From assembly GCA_015487405.1 (NCBI GenBank), contig WFPV01000212.1:1-10760 (forward strand): a stretch of DNA of 10,760 nucleotides. The letters run 5' to 3'. The notes beneath the pieces are model-generated. The model was not told where the DNA came from. It saw only the letters and a list, made by a program, of their open reading frames with translations, and searched no databases. This stretch comes from Aquifex sp. (GTDB taxonomy: Bacteria > Aquificota > Aquificia > Aquificales > Aquificaceae). Made by a program: the position numbers and the translations under genes. How positions within the stretch are numbered: the first letter of the stretch is position 1; every line of letters begins with the position of its first letter. Positions 1 to 5,535 of this stretch are shown here, piece by piece.

Positions 1-827
1 AAGAACTCCAGCTCGTAAAAGAAAAAACTGGCTTTGACATGCCTCCTAAGGAAATCTTAGGAGAAATAGAGATAAGCTCCAAGTATGTAGAAGAGAAGGA
101 TTTTGTAGAGATGACGCTTTCCTTCGTAATCCAGTATAAGGGAGAGATACTCGTTGAGCCTGTCGTGTTTTTCATAAAAGAGAAGTTCCTCGTCAGCGTA
201 AGATACAGGGACATTCCTTCAATATTGATGTTCAAAAATAGAATAAACATTCATAGAAAGTTCTACCAATTCCCCGAAGGCATATTTGCGGGAATCCTCG
301 GTATAGAAGTGGACAGGATAGGAGATAGGTTAGAGATTCTCGGAAAGAGAATTAAAGAGCTTTGGAAACAGATGTTTGAAGAACAATCGGAGGAGATGAT
401 AAGGGAGCTTGCCTACTACGACGAGCTGAACATAACCCTTATGGAAAGCATAAATGAAAAGCTCAGGATTCTCTCCAAGTGTCTCAAAAGCCCCCTCATA
501 AATGCCCACACCAAAAAAGAGCTCAGGATAATTTACGAGGACCTCTCCACTCTCCTTGATTACACTTCTTTTTACATGGAAAAGATAGACAGCATACAGG
601 CTTCCCTTCTCGGTCTCATAACTATAAGACAAAATGAAGCTGTAAAGGTATTCACCGTTCTCGCAACCATCTTCCTACCTGCGACTCTCATTGCGAGTAT
701 ATTCGGTATGAACTTTAAATACATGCCGGAGCTTACCTGGAAATACGGCTATCCCTACTCGCTATTTTTAATGGTTATCACCACAATGGTTCTTCTATTC
801 TGGGTAAGGAGAAAGGGATGGCTCTAA
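1..827 (+). CDS. corA: CorA-family Mg2+/divalent cation transporter, 3' part
   Basis: The reading frame is open from base 3, so the gene starts before the window; an internal ATG at 39 is not likely to be the true start because in-frame codons before it read as ordinary protein. CorA proteins are pentameric inner-membrane channels for Mg2+, Co2+ or related cations, with a large cytoplasmic N-terminal funnel and two C-terminal membrane helices. Visible here are the end of the charged alpha/beta and long-helix cytoplasmic domain, a first membrane helix (about bases 645-704), the family signature Gly-Met-Asn at 705-713, an acidic loop (MPEL) and a second membrane helix ending in the basic tail RRKGW. 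The second helix and tail are complete, so the C-terminus is intact. The last 10 bases overlap the next gene, suggesting co-transcription. The family is clear from the GMN motif and topology; the transported ion cannot be told. Confidence 0.93.
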   Translation, partial: ELQLVKEKTGFDMPPKEILGEIEISSKYVEEKDFVEMTLSFVIQYKGEILVEPVVFFIKEKFLVSVRYRDIPSILMFKNRINIHRKFYQFPEGIFAGILGIEVDRIGDRLEILGKRIKELWKQMFEEQSEEMIRELAYYDELNITLMESINEKLRILSKCLKSPLINAHTKKELRIIYEDLSTLLDYTSFYMEKIDSIQASLLGLITIRQNEAVKVFTVLATIFLPATLIASIFGMNFKYMPELTWKYGYPYSLFLMVITTMVLLFWVRRKGWL

Positions 828-1222
828 AGAGGGAGCTACACATAGAGGACATAATTCTTGGGCTTACTGTATTGTTTACTTTTCTGTACCCGCTAATAAT
901 TACGGGCATTATCCTTTACCAAGAAGCTGAAAAAGAAGATAAGGCATTGAAAAGAATTAATAAGATTTTAAGTACCCTAACGGGTAAAGATTGTGAAAAA
1001 AGCGTATTTGAAGTTGCCCCGTATACGGAAGTTGAACCGTCATGGTTAAGAAGTCTTTGTAAATATACCGAAGGTAAAAAGGTTAAATCCCAAAATTATA
1101 AGGTGGAAGGAAACGAGCTTTTTTTTAGAGCGGAAATTGATGGCGGATACCTTACGGTGGTAGGAGTTTGGGAATTCAACAGATTTAAGATAATCTTTAT
1201 CGGATATGATAAAGGGCGTTGA
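818..1222 (+). CDS. Hypothetical protein with one N-terminal membrane helix
   Basis: I do not recognise this 134-residue protein. Residues about 12-33 form a single hydrophobic segment (ILGLTVLFTFLYPLIITGII) after a short charged N-terminus, so it is probably a membrane anchor. The remaining roughly 100 residues are polar, with a charged helical stretch (about 35-52), two cysteines (near residues 58 and 81) and a C-terminal part that looks like beta strands (NELFFRAEI, GYLTVVGVWEF, FKIIFIGY). The start at 818 is supported by a good ribosome binding site, AAGGAG at 806-811. The gene overlaps corA by 10 bp and the downstream kinase gene by 17 bp, so it is surely translated in the same operon. 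That placement does not give a function: the corA link could be chance. Confidence 0.75.
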   Translation: MALKRELHIEDIILGLTVLFTFLYPLIITGIILYQEAEKEDKALKRINKILSTLTGKDCEKSVFEVAPYTEVEPSWLRSLCKYTEGKKVKSQNYKVEGNELFFRAEIDGGYLTVVGVWEFNRFKIIFIGYDKGR

Positions 1223-2066
1223 TGTAGGCGGAAGCTTCGTAAAGGTTCTCTGGGAAGACGGAAGGAAGGAAAAGCACTTTATTAAAGACATAAAGCACCA
1301 CAAGGAAAAGTTTATAGAAAAGCTTAAGGGAATTATCTTTTCCGAAAATCCCTCGGGAGTAGGCATAGCGGTAGCGGGTTTTACCTCAAAGGAAGGGAAG
1401 GTTTATCACTCACCGAACATCAAGGTTCTCAACGGTTTTGACTTTAGAGAAGCTTTTTCGGATATAGGAATACCTTTTGTAGTGGGAAACGATGTGAGCT
1501 TAGGGGCTTTCGGGGAATGGTTTTACGACCATAGAGATAAAGAGGTTTTACTCCTAATAGCGGTCGGAACGGGACTCGGTTCCGGGCTCGTAGTAAAAGG
1601 AGAGCTCTTTACCGGCGTATGCGGAAGTGCCTTAGAACTGGGACACCACATAATTGAGAAGGATGGAGAGCTCTGTAATTGTGGAAGGAAAGGATGCTGG
1701 GAAGCCTACTGTTCTTCTTATGGAATTGAAAGGGAATTTAAAAGATTAAGCGGACAGGAGTTATCGGACCACGCGATAGCCAAATTAGCAGAGCAAGGGG
1801 ACGAAAATGCCTTGAAAGCTATCCAAAGATTTAAAGACTACCTGAGTTTAGGTCTTATGAATTCTGTTCATATATTTAATCCCGATTGCATAGTTTTAGG
1901 TGGAGGTGTTATAAAGACCTTTAGACAATTCTTAGAAGACATACCCGAAAGGGTAAAAGAAATTTCTGAAGACCTCCCAGCTTCATGCGTGGAAATAACT
2001 TTTTCAAAAGCTGACGAATTCATGGGAGCTCGCGGGGCGCTTGCTTATGCTAAAGTAAATTTATAG
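1206..2066 (+). CDS. ROK-family sugar kinase (glucokinase-like)
   Basis: This 286-residue protein belongs to the ROK family, cytoplasmic ATP-dependent kinases that phosphorylate glucose, N-acetylglucosamine, N-acetylmannosamine or similar sugars. An N-terminal phosphate-binding motif (GVDVGGS, residues 4-10) is followed by the likely catalytic aspartate in GND (94-96), a second glycine-rich ATP motif GTGLGSG (121-127), the E-x-G-H sugar-binding signature (144-147), the zinc site C-x-C-G-x-x-G-C-x-E (157-166) and FNPDCIVLGGGV (224-235). His147 and Cys157/159/164 should hold the structural zinc. There is no N-terminal helix-turn-helix, so it is a kinase rather than a NagC/XylR-type repressor. 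Its length is a little short for the family (about 290-320). The gene starts inside its upstream neighbour with no strong ribosome site, implying translational coupling. The sugar cannot be fixed from sequence. Confidence 0.92.
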   Translation: MIKGVDVGGSFVKVLWEDGRKEKHFIKDIKHHKEKFIEKLKGIIFSENPSGVGIAVAGFTSKEGKVYHSPNIKVLNGFDFREAFSDIGIPFVVGNDVSLGAFGEWFYDHRDKEVLLLIAVGTGLGSGLVVKGELFTGVCGSALELGHHIIEKDGELCNCGRKGCWEAYCSSYGIEREFKRLSGQELSDHAIAKLAEQGDENALKAIQRFKDYLSLGLMNSVHIFNPDCIVLGGGVIKTFRQFLEDIPERVKEISEDLPASCVEITFSKADEFMGARGALAYAKVNL

Positions 2067-2090
2067 ATTTTTAGGAGAAGCCTTATAAAA

Positions 2091-2095
2091 GGAGG
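2091..2095 (+). promoter_or_regulatory. Ribosome binding site that fixes the start of the cysteine-rich protein
   Basis: GGAGG preceded by AAAA sits 8 bases before the ATG at 2104. It overlaps the in-frame GTG at 2095, so that codon cannot be the start served by this site. Confidence 0.75.
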
Positions 2096-2103
2096 TGGGT
2101 CTT

Positions 2104-2298
2104 ATGGCGTTAATTGAGTATAGGAAGAAGAAAGGAGACCAAATATGGCACTTTTGTCAGAACTGTCCTGATTATCCTAAGGAAGACTACGATAGCTGGT
2201 GTGGTGGAACGAGACCTCCGGGCGGAAAAATATGTGAAGAATGTATCCTCTTAGAAGAGGAGGATGAAAAGGACTGTAACCCTAACTACTGTTACTAA
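2104..2298 (+). CDS. Small cysteine-rich (zinc-ribbon-like) protein
   Basis: The gene encodes 64 residues from the ATG at 2104, placed 8 bases after a strong ribosome binding site (GGAGG, 2091-2095). A GTG at 2095 in the same frame overlaps that site and is rejected as the start. Seven cysteines lie at residues 18, 21, 33, 44, 47, 58 and 63, with two C-x-x-C pairs (FCQNC and ICEEC) suited to binding one zinc or another metal. The pattern WHFCQNCPDYP ... PPGGKICEEC recalls small uncharacterised proteins I have seen in other bacteria in which a Trp-His-Phe-Cys pair is followed by a P-x-G-x-x-C-x-x-C pair; that is memory, not a search result. It follows the ROK kinase by 37 bp and may share its transcript. 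The function is unknown. Confidence 0.8.
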   Translation: MALIEYRKKKGDQIWHFCQNCPDYPKEDYDSWCGGTRPPGGKICEECILLEEEDEKDCNPNYCY

Positions 2299-2710
2299 AC
2301 TCACTCCCTCTCTTTCTCTCTCTTTGAATTTTTTTGAAAACCTCATTATATCTGTAAAATTTTTAAAAGAACAGGTTAACTCTTTACTTCCTGAATTTGA
2401 ACCATATTTCCATAAGAGGGGTGACGTAAATATTGCTTTCGAAGTCCTAAAATTTTCAGAAAAACACACGAAGTGTATCCAGATTTATAAATTTTTAAAA
2501 GAATTTATTACCTTTGGTAGAGTTATTACTTATGGCGAAATTGCTAAAAGGTTTAACACCTCTCCACGGTTTATTGGATACTGCATGAAAATTAATCCGT
2601 TCCCCGTAATAATACCTTGTCATAGAGTTTTGTCCAGAAACGGTTTGGGTGGTTATTCCGTGGGTTTGGAAGTTAAAAGAGAATTACTCAGACACGAGGG
2701 AATTCTTTAG
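2264..2710 (+). CDS. ogt: Methylated-DNA--protein-cysteine methyltransferase
   Basis: This is a suicide repair enzyme that transfers an alkyl group from O6-alkylguanine in DNA to its own cysteine. The C-terminal half carries the complete family core: VITYGEIAKRF (residues 88-97), the DNA-binding helix around SPRFIGYCMKINP with the likely arginine finger Arg102, the active-site motif PCHRV with nucleophile Cys119, and GGYSVGLEVKRELLRHEG with the supporting Glu145. The N-terminal region is short and divergent. The start is uncertain: the ATG at 2264 lies in the preceding gene with a GAGGAGG touching it (no spacing), and the first 20 residues come largely from a pyrimidine tract and are low in complexity. 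A TTG at 2324 would give 128 residues but has no ribosome site. The 3' end overlaps a convergent gene by 27 bp. Codon use is AT-richer than in neighbouring genes. Confidence 0.9.
   Translation: MKRTVTLTTVTKLTPSLSLSLNFFENLIISVKFLKEQVNSLLPEFEPYFHKRGDVNIAFEVLKFSEKHTKCIQIYKFLKEFITFGRVITYGEIAKRFNTSPRFIGYCMKINPFPVIIPCHRVLSRNGLGGYSVGLEVKRELLRHEGIL
2304..2325 (+). repeat. Pyrimidine-only tract of 22 bases
   Basis: Twenty-two consecutive C/T bases, mostly CT and CTTT units, lie just after the stop codon of the cysteine-rich protein gene and within the proposed N-terminal codons of ogt, where they read as Pro-Ser-Leu-Ser-Leu-Ser-Leu. The slippery composition casts doubt on the ogt start and could be a site of length variation. 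Confidence 0.8.
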
Positions 2711-3085
2711 TATTTCTCTAATTTCCTGTGGAATAGAGACAATCTTGCCGTTCTTAACAACACAATGCCTGGTCTTTGCGTTCGCTATAAGTGTTTCGTT
2801 TTTAAGAATTTTATAATTAAAAGCGAATGTAAATTTTGTGAGTTCAGAAAGATTTAGTTCTATTTTAAATACTTCGTCGTAGAAAAGAGGTTTTTTATAC
2901 TCACATTCTGCAGATAGAATAACTACTTCGTACCCTTTCTCCCTTAATTTGCTATAAGGAAAACCTTTACTTCTTAAGAATTCTCCCCTCGCCTCTTCAA
3001 AGTATCTGAAGTAGTTGGAATGGTGAACTACACCCTGTGCATCAGTTTCATAAAATTGAACTCTTCGCATGTATACAAAACTCAT
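2684..3085 (-). CDS. Acyl-CoA thioesterase, 4-hydroxybenzoyl-CoA thioesterase (YbgC-like) family
   Basis: This 133-residue hot-dog-fold protein matches the 4HBT/YbgC thioesterases, which hydrolyse acyl-CoA or acyl-ACP thioesters in the cytoplasm as tetramers. The family signature is complete near the N-terminus: VQFYETDAQGVVHHSNYFRYF followed by EEARGEFL, with catalytic Asp15 and the His22-x-Asn24-Tyr25 element; residues about 50-120 supply the long central strands of the fold. The length is typical (130-145). In many bacteria ybgC sits with the tol-pal genes, but here it stands alone, so the substrate is open. The start at 3085 has no clear ribosome site, and an internal ATG five codons in (3070) is an equally possible start. 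Its 3' end overlaps ogt by 27 bp in convergent arrangement. Confidence 0.9.
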   Translation of the reverse strand: MSFVYMRRVQFYETDAQGVVHHSNYFRYFEEARGEFLRSKGFPYSKLREKGYEVVILSAECEYKKPLFYDEVFKIELNLSELTKFTFAFNYKILKNETLIANAKTRHCVVKNGKIVSIPQEIREILKNSLVSE

Positions 3086-3131
3086 TTAATGTTTATTATC
3101 TTACTCTGGAAAAGCCTTTATAGACACATAA

Positions 3132-3362
3132 CAAACGATTTATTCCGAAAGAAGAATCACCAGAGTTCAACTGTTTCAATCTCTTACTGTTGTTTTCATG
3201 AATCTACTTTTTGCAAACAAGTGTTTTTACGAAATTTACAACATCGCTAACGTGGATGTAGCTTCAGACTTAAGATACGGAGATATGGAAGACTCCGTAC
3301 TTTTCCATAGGAGAAGAGGTTCTCAAGGGAATACTCGCAAGAGCTGTTTTTATTCGGATTGA
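3132..3362 (+). pseudogene. Possible gene relic (unidentified), low confidence
   Basis: One frame is open from just after a TAA at 3129 to a TGA at 3360-3362 (including an ATG at 3198 that would give 54 residues, without a ribosome site). It reads as plausible protein, for example YNIANVDVASDLRYGDMEDS, up to about 3310. There the sense appears to pass to the next frame, which continues IGEEVLKGILARAVFIRIDI and runs on over the ispH promoter. A frame change in the middle would fit a decayed gene. I recognise no family, and a chance open frame in AT-rich DNA is about as likely. Confidence 0.2.
3276..3299. repeat. Perfect 7-bp inverted repeat
   Basis: TACGGAG at 3276-3282 and CTCCGTA at 3293-3299 are exact reverse complements separated by 10 bases. 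The right arm is followed by CTTTTCC, too short a T run for a convincing terminator. It could be an operator upstream of ispH, a weak hairpin, or part of a relic gene. Confidence 0.5.
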
Positions 3363-3387
3363 CATTTTTAAGACTCTCTCCTATCCT
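3359..3387 (+). promoter_or_regulatory. Sigma-70-type promoter of ispH
   Basis: A perfect -35 box TTGACA (3359-3364) and a -10 box TATCCT (3382-3387, four of six matches including the key first TA and last T) are separated by the ideal 17 bases. Transcription should begin about 7 bases after the -10 box, at 3394-3395, which is the A of the ispH ATG. No ribosome binding site is present in the preceding bases, consistent with a leaderless message. Confidence 0.7.
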
Positions 3388-3394
3388 TTAAAGC

Positions 3395-4270
3395 ATGGTG
3401 GAGATCGTTATAGCGGAGCATGCTGGATTTTGCTTCGGAGTCAAAAGGGCTGTAAAGCTTGCGGAAGAAAGCTCCAAAAAGGTTAAGGAGGGAGGAAGAG
3501 TGTTCACCTTGGGTCCCATAATTCACAATCCTCAGGAAGTAAATAGATTGAAGTCCTTGGGGATTGAACCCCTTGAAAATAAAGAGCTAAAGCCCGGAGA
3601 CACGATAATAATCCGTTCACACGGGATTCCTCCTGAAAAGGAGCAGGAGTTAAAGGAAAAGGGACTAAACGTTGTTGACGCCACCTGTCCTTACGTCAAG
3701 GCGGTTCACGAAGCGGTGTGCAAGCTCACGGAAGAGGGTTATTTCATCGTTCTGGTAGGTGAGAAGAACCATCCCGAAGTTATAGGAACACTCGGATATC
3801 TGAGGGCATGCAATGGAAAGGGGACAGTTGTAGAGACGCTGGATGACCTTCGGGAAGCGTTTAAATACGAAAAAGTCGGAGTAGTTGCTCAAACCACTCA
3901 GAACGAGGAGTTCTTCAAAAAGGTCGTTGGAGAGCTCGCAGTTTGGGTAAAAGAGCTAAAGGTTATAAACACTATATGTAACGCTACTTCCCTCAGGCAG
4001 GAGGCAATAAGGAATCTTGCTCCTAAGGTTGACGTCGTTATCGTTATCGGAGGTAAAAACAGTGGAAACACAAGGAGGCTATACCACATAGCGAAGGAGC
4101 TCAATCCTAACACTTACCACATAGAAATGGAAGAGGAACTAAAGCCGGAGTGGTTTAAAAACGCCAAGCGCGTGGGAATCACAGCAGGAGCTTCCACTCC
4201 CGACTGGATTATAGAGAGAGTTATTAATAGAATAAAAGAAGTATGTTCAGAAAGTTTGGTCTACTGCTAA
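3395..4270 (+). CDS. ispH: 4-hydroxy-3-methylbut-2-enyl diphosphate reductase
   Basis: IspH (LytB) is the last enzyme of the MEP pathway; with a [4Fe-4S] cluster it reduces HMBPP to isopentenyl and dimethylallyl diphosphate in the cytoplasm. All family marks are present in the 291 residues: three cluster cysteines Cys13 (GFCFGVKRA), Cys98 (DATCPYV) and Cys195 (NTICNAT); substrate-contacting His44 (IIHNPQ), His76 (RSHG) and His126 with Glu128 (NHPEV); TTQ at 167-169; NSGNTRRL at 222-229; and GASTPDWI near the end. The start fits the family N-terminus and lies against a good promoter, with no ribosome site. The C-terminus runs a few residues (EVCSESLVYC) beyond the usual helix and overlaps the next gene by 28 bp. 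An IspH of this type from Aquifex aeolicus has, as I recall, been crystallised. Confidence 0.97.
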   Translation: MVEIVIAEHAGFCFGVKRAVKLAEESSKKVKEGGRVFTLGPIIHNPQEVNRLKSLGIEPLENKELKPGDTIIIRSHGIPPEKEQELKEKGLNVVDATCPYVKAVHEAVCKLTEEGYFIVLVGEKNHPEVIGTLGYLRACNGKGTVVETLDDLREAFKYEKVGVVAQTTQNEEFFKKVVGELAVWVKELKVINTICNATSLRQEAIRNLAPKVDVVIVIGGKNSGNTRRLYHIAKELNPNTYHIEMEEELKPEWFKNAKRVGITAGASTPDWIIERVINRIKEVCSESLVYC

Positions 4271-4794
4271 TTCTAACTCTTTTACTCGCTTGCTCAAGCG
4301 AAGGAGTAGAGAAGAAAACTGCCGAAGCTCAAGAGGGTGAAGACCTATACTGGCTCGTAATTGAAGACCAGATTAAAGAGCTTCCCTTAGATAAGGCGGT
4401 TAAGCTTGGAAGGGGTGACAAGGTTCTCATAATCTTTGTAAATCCCGATTGTCCCCACTGTAGGAGTGAGTGGAAAATTTTGAGGGAGCACCTTGATAAG
4501 CTAAAGATTTACGCTTTTGTGATTCCCTTCAAAGGCTGGGGAGAAGAAAACTTAAAGAAGACTCTTTACATAGTCTGCTCCAAAAATCCTGAGAAGGCAT
4601 TTGATGAGGTTCTTACCGGGAAGCTGGACAACAAAGAGATAAATCCCCCCCAGTGTAGAAAGTTGGATGCTCACTTCAAAGCGGCGGAAATTGTCGGGCT
4701 CAGAGCGGTTCCTCTAAACATACTGCCCGAGCAGAAGAAGGTGATAGAGGGGGCAAATCCTAACATACTCAAATACCTTGGCATAAAGAACTAA
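4243..4794 (+). CDS. DsbC-like thiol:disulfide interchange lipoprotein
   Basis: This 183-residue protein starts with a lipoprotein signal: basic MFRK, hydrophobic residues 6-15 and lipobox Leu-Leu-Ala-Cys with the lipidated Cys17. It should therefore be anchored on the outer face of the inner membrane or in the outer membrane. The mature part has a thioredoxin fold with redox motif CPHC (70-73) after VLIIFVNPD, a likely cis-proline at Pro157 (RAVP), and a second cysteine pair (Cys112 in VCSKNPEKAFDEV and Cys138) that matches in context the structural disulfide of DsbC/DsbG. The usual DsbC N-terminal dimerisation domain is much reduced (about residues 33-58). The role is probably periplasmic disulfide reduction or isomerisation, which is inferred. 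It overlaps ispH by 28 bp; a functional tie to IspH is not evident. Only a weak ribosome site (AGAAG) precedes the start. Confidence 0.85.
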   Translation: MFRKFGLLLILTLLLACSSEGVEKKTAEAQEGEDLYWLVIEDQIKELPLDKAVKLGRGDKVLIIFVNPDCPHCRSEWKILREHLDKLKIYAFVIPFKGWGEENLKKTLYIVCSKNPEKAFDEVLTGKLDNKEINPPQCRKLDAHFKAAEIVGLRAVPLNILPEQKKVIEGANPNILKYLGIKN

Positions 4795-5222
4795 CGGGAG
4801 TAGGAAAGAAGGGCTATTCCGAGAATTATCAAAAGACTCCCGAGGAGTTTCGTTAAGGTGAGTTGCTCTCCTAGGATAATGACCGCAAGCAGGGTGGAAA
4901 ACAAAGGAGAGCTCGCCGCTATCGGTGCAACGATGGAAACCTGTCCCACCTTTATAGCCTTGTAGTAAACGAGGAGTCCGAGGAATCCCGAAACGAATCC
5001 GCCCAAAGCTACCATAGTGAGCTCTTTAACCGGATAGTTCAAAACGTTCTCCTTCAAAACTAAAACACCGATTAGGGCAAATATCGTGGCTGTAAGGTTA
5101 TGTATCAATATTCCGGCAAGGGGGGAAATCTCCCCCTTCAGACCGAGCTTAAACAGAACCGGAGCACTTCCCCATATTAGTGCGGATAGAAGAGCCCAAA
5201 AAATGGCTTTTAGATTTTCCAT
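4791..5222 (-). CDS. Single-domain EamA (DMT superfamily) membrane protein
   Basis: The 143 residues form one EamA repeat: five hydrophobic helices at about 6-27, 34-56, 68-90, 94-117 and 121-141, with the family's typical ending VAPIAASSPLFSTLLAVII-LGEQLT and a final helix reading LGSLLIILGIALLSY. Most EamA transporters have two such repeats in about 300 residues and ten helices; single-repeat proteins are thought to act as dimers. The gene ends cleanly (stop overlapping the convergent lipoprotein gene by 4 bp) and starts 7 bp after the DsrE-like gene, so it appears complete rather than truncated and is probably the last gene of the tusA-like operon. The substrate is unknown; a sulfur compound would fit the operon but is speculation. 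Confidence 0.88.
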   Translation of the reverse strand: MENLKAIFWALLSALIWGSAPVLFKLGLKGEISPLAGILIHNLTATIFALIGVLVLKENVLNYPVKELTMVALGGFVSGFLGLLVYYKAIKVGQVSIVAPIAASSPLFSTLLAVIILGEQLTLTKLLGSLLIILGIALLSYSR

Positions 5223-5229
5223 CTACTCT

Positions 5230-5535
5230 TTAATTAAAGGCTAAAACCTTGTCAAAATCCTTCATCATCTGGGACATACTGTAAGTGGAACTGCTTTCCG
5301 CCCAGTTTGGAATCTCCTTTACTCCCCTCTGGTTCGCCGAGTGGGCACAGAACATAACTTTTGCTCCGAAAAGGTGTAGCTCCTCGGCGTCAGGTCTAAG
5401 GAGGTAGTAAACGCCGTTTCCCGATAAAAATAGAACTACCTCGTGCCCCTTCTCTGTTAGAGCCTTCGTTAGATTCCTTATAGTGGTGTAGTCCTTGGCG
5501 TAAGGAACGCTCGTTACAAGGATTAAAACCTTCAT
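5230..5535 (-). CDS. DsrE/DsrF-like sulfur-transfer protein
   Basis: The 101 residues show the DsrE-like Rossmann-type fold: a first strand MKVLILVTSVP, a helix with TIRNLTKALTEKG, then HEVVLFLSGNGVYYL, and a third strand GAKVMFCAHSANQRGV with a single conserved-position Cys63. In DsrE/TusD/YchN relatives the cysteine at this place carries a persulfide. The gene's ATG shares an ATGA overlap with the stop codon of the upstream TusA-like gene, so the two are translationally coupled. TusA and DsrE-type proteins commonly act together as cytoplasmic sulfur carriers in sulfur-oxidising bacteria, and Aquifex-type organisms use reduced sulfur. The role in sulfur trafficking is therefore a sound inference. 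The exact donor and acceptor are not shown by the sequence. Confidence 0.85.
   Translation of the reverse strand: MKVLILVTSVPYAKDYTTIRNLTKALTEKGHEVVLFLSGNGVYYLLRPDAEELHLFGAKVMFCAHSANQRGVKEIPNWAESSSTYSMSQMMKDFDKVLAFN

Larger units (their letters stand above)
3086..3394. other. 309-bp intergenic gap between divergent thioesterase and ispH
   Basis: This is the only long stretch without a confident gene. From left to right it holds AT-rich DNA that must carry the thioesterase promoter (no convincing -35/-10 pair seen on the minus strand), an open frame of 76 codons at 3132-3359, a 7-bp inverted repeat at 3276-3299, a second frame that is open from about 3274 into ispH, and the ispH promoter at 3359-3387. 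The right half has coding flavour split over two frames, so a decayed gene is possible. I cannot name it. Confidence 0.6.

Noticed and set aside
330..632. Minus-strand open frame of 100 codons opposite corA
   Set aside because: It lies wholly within the well-supported corA frame and shows no motif or ribosome site.
2084..2089. TATAAA as a -10 box for the cysteine-rich protein gene
   Set aside because: There is no matching -35 box at 16-18 bp, and a start 7 bases downstream would cut off the ribosome binding site. Co-transcription with the kinase is more likely.
3170..3215. Sequence resembling part of a CRISPR repeat (GTTTCAAT-like, then T-rich)
   Set aside because: Only one copy is present and there is no second repeat or spacer pattern within the window.
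3020..3250. Plus-strand open frame of 76 codons across the start of the thioesterase gene
   Set aside because: It overlaps the conserved N-terminus of the thioesterase on the other strand, has odd composition (many Ser, His, Cys) and no ribosome site.
4791..5222. EamA gene as a truncated pseudogene because it is half the usual length
   Set aside because: It has a clean start and stop and five complete helices; single-repeat EamA proteins of this size are known.
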